This document shows, in pieces, positions 57,019 through 64,000 of a stretch of 64,000 nt of DNA. The notes under the pieces were generated by a model that saw only the letters and a program-made list of their open reading frames with translations, made no database searches and was not told the DNA's origin. The stretch spans positions 15,062,212 through 15,126,211 of the forward strand of contig NC_060911.1 in the NCBI RefSeq assembly GCF_014805685.1, given 5' to 3'. The stretch's first letter is position 1. Each line of letters starts with the position of its first letter. Source of the stretch: Silurus meridionalis (lineage: Eukaryota > Chordata > Actinopteri > Siluriformes > Siluridae). The position numbers were made by a program, and so were the translations under genes.

Positions 57019-60000
57019 TTACAGATCATCTCTCTTTTTTTTAGAGAAGATGTTTCCACCCGGCTGCACCCTCCAGGTCACTGTGGTATCATCCGACATC
57101 TCATTGTCTTTCAGGATCTGCTTGATCTGTAGGACAGAACATGACTTATGACTTATGTTCTAAATGTCAGTACTTACTGAACATCATTTTATATACACAC
57201 AGACATTAAAGAAAAGCTAAATAAAGAACACATTAGAATGCAGAAATATATTATTATTGTTATTTTGAATGCTTATGGTTGGTTAAGGGGTCTGGTTAAT
57301 GGTTATTTTAAAAATATTTTAGTTTAGGAATGTAGGGAACATCTCTGTCGTGTAAAACTCACCACATCCAGAATTGATGATTGTGTTTCCGATTTAAAAA
57401 CACTTCCATCAGACTTCACCAGCAGTCGCACTATCTGCTGCTCCCTCACGGGTGGTACTGTGAGGATAACAAACAGATACACAGAACAAAACATGATTCA
57501 GTATTTCAGTATGACTTTAACATAATCTTAGCATATTTTATCACTTGGTTGCCATCCAATTACCAGAACATTCCACTAAAACCTGTTAAAGTGAATAAAA
57601 TGGTTTAATCGGTTAAAGAATGCAAAATATACTCTATATTACTGTATTATCAGTATTCCCAGTGAAATGCTAATGACAGTTACTTTAACAAGTCATTTGT
57701 ACATATTAATAAAGACAGTAGGTTTTCTTCTGAATATATATAACAAGACAGTCTCATTACCATTTATTTATCAGGATGCATGTAACAGATTTCATTCATT
57801 CAGAAATATGCTGACAGGCCTGTGAAAAGTTCAGCTCCAAACAGCTGTCTATTGTACAGAATTAAATGATACGATTCTAACATTTTAATTTCCTTTTTAA
57901 CTGTTCTGAGGAGTGAGTACAGTTAGTTTAGCGTTTAAATGTGTCCCTGTTAGCAAAAATCTTACATCAAACCTCATATGTACCACCTGTATGTACATTA
58001 CTGATCTGTATCCCTATTTATTACCCACACTGTCTATACTGTCTCACATTGTCTGTATTGTCTTGTATAGTCTGTTTTTTATAGTCTGTCTTGTCTTGCC
58101 TGTTTTGTCATGTATAGTTTTTATTTATGTCTGTACTTTTGATAGTCACAAACAGCTGGAACCAAATTCCTTGTGTGTGTCAACACACTTGGCCAATAAA
58201 CCTGATTCTGATTCTGATTCTGATATCCTTCCCTACTATCAAACATTAAGACATTTGACTGCTCATTTGTTCTGGTAGACTTACTGGTGTGACACATGAA
58301 AAAGCGCAGGTTGGTGCAGTTATCATCTTCAAACAGCGTATAATGCAGTCCACAGTTTTCATGTTTCCAGTAATTATTGGGCTGTCCATTAGCCCACTGG
58401 AGATTTGAGACTTTGGTTCCATCTGACCATTTCCAAGTGTCTCTATACAGGCCAATCCAGTAACAAATACTGGTCATTACTGATGCCAGCTGTGCTAACA
58501 AGTTGTTGTCTGCGCTGTTGGTCACCGTGGCCAAATCTGTGTGAAATGTCCGGCAGTAAATCTGAGCGTCAGACCAGGTCAACATCGGACTAGTGACACC
58601 AACAAACCTGTCAGCGCCACTTTTAGTACCTATAAAATGAAAATAAATCAATTAACAAACCCATCTATGATTAAAGCAAAGTTGTAATAATTTTTTACTT
58701 TTAACATTTTTAATGTGTTAATGTGCATTTATATGCACAACTAATTTCAAAATTATTTCTTTTTTGTGTAATTGTATTTAAAAACATAAAATCATTCTCT
58801 TCTTTTGCCTCCGCATATAAAATTCACATAAGTACTTTGTACATTTTATTAATAACAGTTTGAAAGTATTCTCTGGTTATATGTAAACTACAGTATTATA
58901 ACACAATATGGTTCAGTAGCTTATATTTCCTAAATATTTTTTTCAAAACCAGCCAACAAAGCAAACAGTAATAAAAAAAATCAGCATACAGACTCACTAT
59001 TGTAGCATATGAAGGGTCTCAGATTGTAGCAGTATGCATCCCACCAGTATCCATTGTTGTTTATTATGGCACATGATTCACGACCTTTATCATTATTTGG
59101 CTCTCCAGAACCCCACTGCCTAAAAGTGGTATATTGTAATGGGACTTCATTAAAGGACCAGCGCCAACTGTTGATGTCGTTGTAGAGTCCGACCCAGAAG
59201 GGTGCTATTATGTTTTGGCTTGTTATTAGTTTGTTTAACCGTACCCAGTCATTGTCACTTTCTATAGTTGCCAGATCAGTGTACATCACCCTGCAGTAAT
59301 TCTGTGCACTGGACCATGTCACCTTTGTTGTGATGAGATGATACTCGTGAGGGACTGTTTGCATGATGGAAATAATGACTGGAACAAGACCTGTTGGTAA
59401 TATATAGTAAAACATGTTTTATTTTTGTTAATCACAGGAATTAACAGACTAGAAAGTCAGAATGATCGGAATTTTTACACCTGAAAGTGCGCCCAGATAA
59501 TGTTCACTGGTAAAAATGTGTTTAGCTAACATTAGCCACAATCCACTCTGAGCAGTGCACATACTGATCACGACAGATTGGTCTTTTCTATTCAACAAAC
59601 TGCGAATATATATTTTGCTGAAAATTCAATTATCTGTATTCATGAGTGTCCCATATGAGCACTATGATCTAAATGCGAACAATATGTCTCATCAGTCTGA
59701 TCAATTTAGAGTCTGTTATAGTGAGAATGCTAATACAAGTGCTGGTAATACAAGTACAAAGTTAGATACACAGCAGCACAATACTAATGATCAATTATAA
59801 AATAATACTGTTTAGTATTTAATATCAGGTTTAATTAATGAAGAACTAATTGTATAAATCATTTTTAAGAACATTAGGAAAATACACTCACCAGTGATGC
59901 TCAGAAGAAAAAGCAGGGGCTTCATGATGGTGAATAGCTGGAGAATAAAAAAAAAGATCATTATGTTTAAAATAAGGAATACATTAATGCCTTTTTTATT

Positions 60001-60211
60001 CATTATTTTTGTATTGTTGTTTTTTGTTTTTACCAGTAGAAATACTAATATCTACTGAGCCATTAAGGTGTATCATAGATCTTGTTGGTTGGTGAACTCA
60101 ACTTTTTGAACCTTTTAAGATGCTGTGGCATTGAAACAGTGTTTAAAAAAAAACATTAAAATTGAATAATTACAAAAAAAAAAAAATAATGATTTCTTTA
60201 TAGGAAAATAA

Positions 60212-60264
<53 letters not shown>

Positions 60265-60600
60265 AACTATATGACTTTTTAGTGCTGCAGTTTATATTTC
60301 TCCTGGGAAAATTGAGGAACAACTACTTAATATGTTAGGTTACAACAGATGCACAGTGAACTTTAAATATTTTAGTCATCATAGTGTTTCTCAATCACAA
60401 TTGATTTGCCCAATTTATATGGAAAACATGTAATGATGCATTAAAAACATAGTTATAAGCAGAGCAAAATAAAACAGCTATCAAAGTATAATCAAAGCAC
60501 AAAAAAGAATAAAACATACAACATTCGTTTGTACCCGTCAGATTTTGAAGACTCAGTTTCAGTAGCTCCTATACAAGCTCGTACTGTTGTTTTTCAGAGG
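57019..60600 (-). CDS. Gene F: secreted two-CTLD protein, paralog of gene E
   Basis: The minus-strand model has a 5' UTR exon (60535 to about 60600), signal exon 59892-59937 (ATG at 59925, 'MKPLLFLLSITG'), CTLD1 58998-59390, CTLD2 58285-58629, and exons 57363-57457 and 57019-57126, giving 324 residues. CTLD1 has 'VTWSSAQNYCRVMYTDLATI', 'FWVGLYNDINSWRWS' and 'WGSGEPNNDKGRESC', an EPN motif of mannose type. The site after it reads 'NGYWWDAYC' where binding lectins have WND. CTLD2 has 'CYWIGLYRDTWKWSDG', 'NGQPNNYWKHENC' and 'FEDDNC'. The end matches the gene E tail ('QQIVRLLVKSDGSVF', '[14 protein letters not shown]'). Intron phases and the 95-base exon are identical to gene E. Ca-dependent sugar binding is possible but not assured. 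Confidence 0.87.
58010..58226 (+). mobile_element. LINE 3' tail with (ATTCTG)n end, in intron of gene F
   Basis: 'AACAGCTGGAACCAAATTCC' and 'ACACTTGGCCAATAAACCTG' end in repeats of ATTCTG. A second copy of the same tail is at 62010-62150. Such tails are typical of fish L2-like LINEs. Confidence 0.7.
60212..60261 (+). repeat. (TA)n microsatellite
   Basis: A TA run of about 50 bases upstream of the gene F signal exon, in its first intron. Confidence 0.95.
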
Positions 60601-60976
60601 GCATGACTGATGAAGTAGTAAGCCCTTTCAATAGGGATAGAGGCTGATTTCCATTCTGGTTGGAACACAAATCCTCTGGTTTAAATAAAAGCAAAGATAA
60701 AATGGAAATGCTGACCAGACACTTGATTCCAGCCTTCATCTAAAACAAACAGAGTAAAAGTTCAACACATGAAGTCTGTTGTAGTAATTGTGAGGATTTA
60801 CCACTCAAAAAGTCAGTACAAATATTTCAGTGTTCCAAAGCAAATATGTATTTAATCTATTTAATTGCTTATTCTCAAGTCCAGGCAGCCACTCCTGTTT
60901 TACCTCAAAGTGCCATAGTGGAAGTCTGCATGTATATACAGTATATAGAAGCCTACTGTATATGTATCCCTAATTA
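60601..60976. other. Upstream flank of gene F
   Basis: No exon or repeat was recognised. Any promoter of gene F would lie here. Confidence 0.4.
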
Positions 60977-61294
60977 CAGTAATCCCCCTTTTATTGTGGT
61001 GGTAAAGTTCCAAAACCACCGTGATAAATGAAAAAAGCTATAAACGGACGCCAACTTAAAAATGCTATTTCATGTATACAGTACTGTACTGAATTCACAT
61101 TTTACTTAATTTTATAATTTAGAATAATATTTTTAATAATAAATCTCATTATTTGAACATAAAACAATTGACTTGTACGTTTTTTTTTGGTCTAGCATGC
61201 TCTCCACGAGAGACCGGGAAAATCAGCCAAACAAATTAGTTATGCAGCAAATGCAATTCCGTAATTCGACCCGTGGTAAAGCGGGGGATTACTG
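60977..61294. mobile_element. Pogo/Tigger-like MITE
   Basis: The ends CAGTAATCCCCC and GGGGGATTACTG are inverted repeats, each flanked by TA (60975-60976 and 61295-61296). Length is 318 bp with no coding capacity. The terminal sequence is close to Tigger-type elements, a pogo branch of Tc1/mariner. Confidence 0.85.
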
Positions 61295-61299
61295 TATTA

Positions 61300-62009
61300 T
61301 AAAAAGAACAAAGAATCGAGCACATAACTGGTTATAAACAAACATGATTACCATCGATCCTCCTTGTTCATCTTATGAAAAGGGCTAATCATAAAAGTTC
61401 CTTGTCCAACATTTCAAAGTAATGATATTTCTTGCCTATCTATCATACAAAAGCCTGTTCAACACTATTCTAATACACAATTATTTTATTGTCCACATTT
61501 CTTCTATGTGCTGAGTTTATAAAGCCTGTGATGTTCAACATTAACAGAACATCTTATTATTAGTTTCTGAATTTGCTAGTTATTTATATTTATTTTATAT
61601 TATAGATATTTATTTATATTGTCACATCCCGTCTAAACCAGCTACAATTTAAATTATATGAAAAATACCTTTAATAGTTTGTATTGTTAGATTGTGGTCC
61701 AGTTTGTGGTTCACTTCATTTGTGTCGATTTTGATTAAATTTTTCGTTTGTTCTTATTGGATTAAGAACTTACAATATCTGGTCATTTTACAGTGTCAAA
61801 TGCTTCACAATTTAAACTCAGAATATGGATGTATACTCCTTAGTGGTACATGGGGTCAAATCTGTTTTGTCACGTCAGCCAAATATTTGTTGGTCGAGGT
61901 CAATAACTAAAAAAGGACCACTTGAGAAAACCAACCACTTGAGAAAGGAGTGATATACAGTTGCCTAACAATTGTTCTTCTTTTAAGCTGTATTGTTGGT
62001 ATTGTTTTA
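61300..62009. other. AT-rich intergenic DNA
   Basis: No gene or assigned repeat was seen, apart from short ORFs without features. Confidence 0.4.
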
Positions 62010-62155
62010 TGTAGTTTATATTGTTTTGTTTAGTCTAAGTAAAATATATTGTGTTATTTATGTCTGTACTTTTGAAAGTTGCCAACAGCTGGAACCAAAT
62101 TCCTGTTGCGTGTCAACACACTTGGCCAATAAACCTGATTCTGATTCTGAACTCT
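62010..62155 (+). mobile_element. LINE 3' tail with ATTCTG end
   Basis: Same tail as 58010-58226, ending 'CAATAAACCTGATTCTGATT' then CTGA. Confidence 0.7.
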
Positions 62156-62239
62156 AACAAAAGATCTACAAAATATTCTAAAGGCAAGAAAAGAAGGGAG
62201 AAGCTCCTCTTTGAATAAATTTTACTAGCAAACAAAAGA

Positions 62240-62560
62240 GTTATCCTGTTTCCTATTGTTTGTGTTCAGTTGTATGCCAAGCCCTCACAGTCACCTCTAC
62301 AAATTTGAAAAGGACCAAATTGTGATGTCTAGACAACTGGTTCAGAGCATGTCCAAACCTGCACCTCTTGTGTTCTGTTCCCGGTCTGCAATGGTCAGTA
62401 TCTATAAAAGGTGCTTCAAGGAAGGAACATTGATGAACCGGAGTCGTGGGTGGCCAAGGATCATTGATGCACATGGGGAGAGAAGGCTGGTCCGTGTGGT
62501 TCGATCCAACAGACGAACTCCTGTATCTCAAACTGCTGAAGAAGTTCATGATAAGATAAG
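62240..62560 (+). pseudogene. Tc1-like transposase, N-terminal fragment
   Basis: The 102-codon frame contains 'QIVMSRQLVQSMSK', 'CSRSAMVSIYKRCFKEGTL' and 'DAHGERRLVRVVRSNRRTPV', the paired-like helix-turn-helix region of Tc1-type transposases. It is cut at about 62550 where a LINE tail follows. Confidence 0.85.
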
Positions 62561-62880
62561 ATAAGATAAACCTTTATTCGTCCCACAGTGGGGAATTGTC
62601 TTTGTTACAGCAGCAAAGTAAAGAAATAAAAATAAATGCAAATATATAAAAAGAATATACACATACTATAATATACAGTATATACACAGTACAATGTATA
62701 AATACAAATAAGGAAAGAAAAAAAAATGGAACCCTAACCCTAAAGTGGACTACATTAGACTCCAACAAGCTACACGGCATAAATTCAGAAACTGCTGTGT
62801 AATTGTCATCACAAAGACATGACTGAGTTCCGGATGACACCATTCAGCTGGACTGTGTCAGTTGATAGACTGTGTGTTTA
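62550..62880 (-). mobile_element. LINE 3' tail on the minus strand
   Basis: It starts with AAGATAAGATAAGATAAACC and 'TTTATTCGTCCCACAGTGGG', followed by GAATTGT. On the minus strand this is a 3' end with a (TTATC)n tail. It truncates the Tc1-like fragment and probably inserted into it. Confidence 0.7.
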
Positions 62881-62989
62881 CATTAACACGGAATGGTGTA
62901 AGAACTCCTAGTTTCCACCTACTGGTGAAGTTTACAAAAGTCAGATGTAGACCTTTTTATTTACCCCTGGAATTCACCACCGTTATTGT

Positions 62990-63570
62990 ACCCGGAGTCT
63001 ACATTGCAAATAACCCTAATTGAGAATCTGGTCCTGTTGGGCCTGAACAGCTCTGTCTGTAACTGCATCCAAGACTTTTTCACTGGGAGACCTCAGGCAG
63101 TTTGGATTGTTTACATCAATGGCTCCTCTGCAAAGATTATATCCAAATTCCTTTGTGTTCACCTGGCAGAAATCCTCACCTGTTCCCTCAACACCAGCTC
63201 CAGAACATCGGGACCATCGAGTGCATCCTGAGCAGCTGTATCACAGCCTGACTCTGGAATTGGATGGCAAGACCCTACAGGGGATGGTGAGGATGTCTGA
63301 GAAGATCATCTGGGTCTCTCTTCCCTCCATCATTGATATTTACAAGCACTATGCATCCGAAAAAAGCCACCAGCATTGAGGCTGATCACATGTTCCCTTT
63401 ACACACACTTTCATCTCAGTAAAAGTAATAGGAACAGTTTCTTCTAGATGTACAGTATTAATTTATGTTGTCTGATTGAGCACCTTGCTCCTGGGGGAAC
63501 GTTGTTTTGTTTCACTGTGTAATACACTATATATTTAAATTGACAATAAAAGCCGACTTGATTTGAGATT
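62990..63570 (+). mobile_element. LINE ORF2 relic with 3' tail
   Basis: Decayed reverse-transcriptase sequence with '[18 protein letters not shown]' (63050-63110) and later 'ATGGTGAGGATGTCTGAGAA'-type 3' ORF sequence. The tail 'GCACCTTGCTCCTGGGGGAA' and GACAATAAAAGCCGACTTG ends near 63560. The tail is related to the fragment at 28690-29010. Confidence 0.65.
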
Positions 63571-64000
63571 AATTTAAGCACTGCAAAAGAGATCACAGTG
63601 GTTGAGGTATTTTTTGTACAATTACTAAAATATATGTGCATTTGTGCCAGTGTACAAAAATGAAAGCCTTGAACTCTAGCTGTTAAATAGTGATTGATGG
63701 GCCATGTCTCTGTTACCTACAGTCTTGATTCTTCATCTTTCTAAAGTAAATTATTTAGATTTTATAGCAGAGACATTAATGAGCACAAAAACCTTTTATT
63801 TATTTATTTATTTTTTGGACAAAACCTTTAAAATAATTATCAGCGTGTAGCAAAAGCCTCCAAAAACCATCAAATATTTTTGAGCTCTGCTTCCACCTTG
63901 CGGTCAAATACTGTATTGCATATAACACATTAAAATGGTGCTGATGTGCTAAACCTAGCATGATAAGAATTTTCAAGTATTTTTAAGAATTTTCAATTTA
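63571..64000. other. AT-rich end of window
   Basis: A TTTA run lies near 63796. No gene was recognised. Confidence 0.4.

Overview
The window looks like nuclear DNA of a ray-finned (teleost) fish. Genes are split into small exons with long AT-rich introns. Dinucleotide and trinucleotide microsatellites are abundant. The repeats are typical of fish: a DIRS-type tyrosine-recombinase element, an L2-type LINE with a (TTGAC)n tail, Tc1/mariner, hAT and pogo-like DNA transposons, RTE and Tx1-like LINE relics, and a Ty3/gypsy relic. No species-level marker was recognised. A catfish-like genome is only a guess.

Layout. 1-1.3 kb: end of a DIRS element. 1.6-7.2 kb: a large inverted duplication (arms about 1590-4165 and 5130-7200, roughly 1 kb spacer). 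Each arm carries a transmembrane exon that could be exon 1 of a type II membrane protein, with a TNF-ligand-like shape. Later insertions (Tc1/mariner, L2 tail, hAT) differ between the arms. 8.0-12.95 kb: a nearly full-length but decayed L2-type LINE on the minus strand. 14-21 kb: an unidentified exon-like ORF, then a plus-strand CD2/SLAM-like receptor (gene A). 21.2-22.4 kb: a CpG-rich island with degenerate tandem repeats. 24-39 kb: three related plus-strand two-Ig-domain receptors (B, C, D). C and D are copies of one tandem segmental duplication. 44-60 kb: two minus-strand genes (E, F) for secreted proteins with two C-type lectin domains, separated by retroelement relics. 60-64 kb: transposon and LINE fragments.

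How the genes relate. A-D encode cell-surface receptors made of a cysteine-free V-like domain and a four-cysteine C2-like domain, the layout of CD2/SLAM-family molecules. All Ig-domain introns are phase 1. The membrane and cytoplasmic ends differ. A has two ITIM-like tyrosine motifs, B has a lysine inside its membrane segment, and C and D have short tails without a canonical ITIM. This suggests a small receptor cluster that kept the ectodomain and swapped signalling ends. E and F share one exon plan (5' UTR exon, signal exon, CTLD1, CTLD2, two C-terminal exons) and are paralogs. F keeps an EPN sugar-type motif in CTLD1 and E does not. The region reads as an expanding immune-type gene neighbourhood driven by duplication and heavy transposon traffic. 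All gene models are exon predictions by eye. Splice phases were checked by arithmetic and each complete model sums to a multiple of three.
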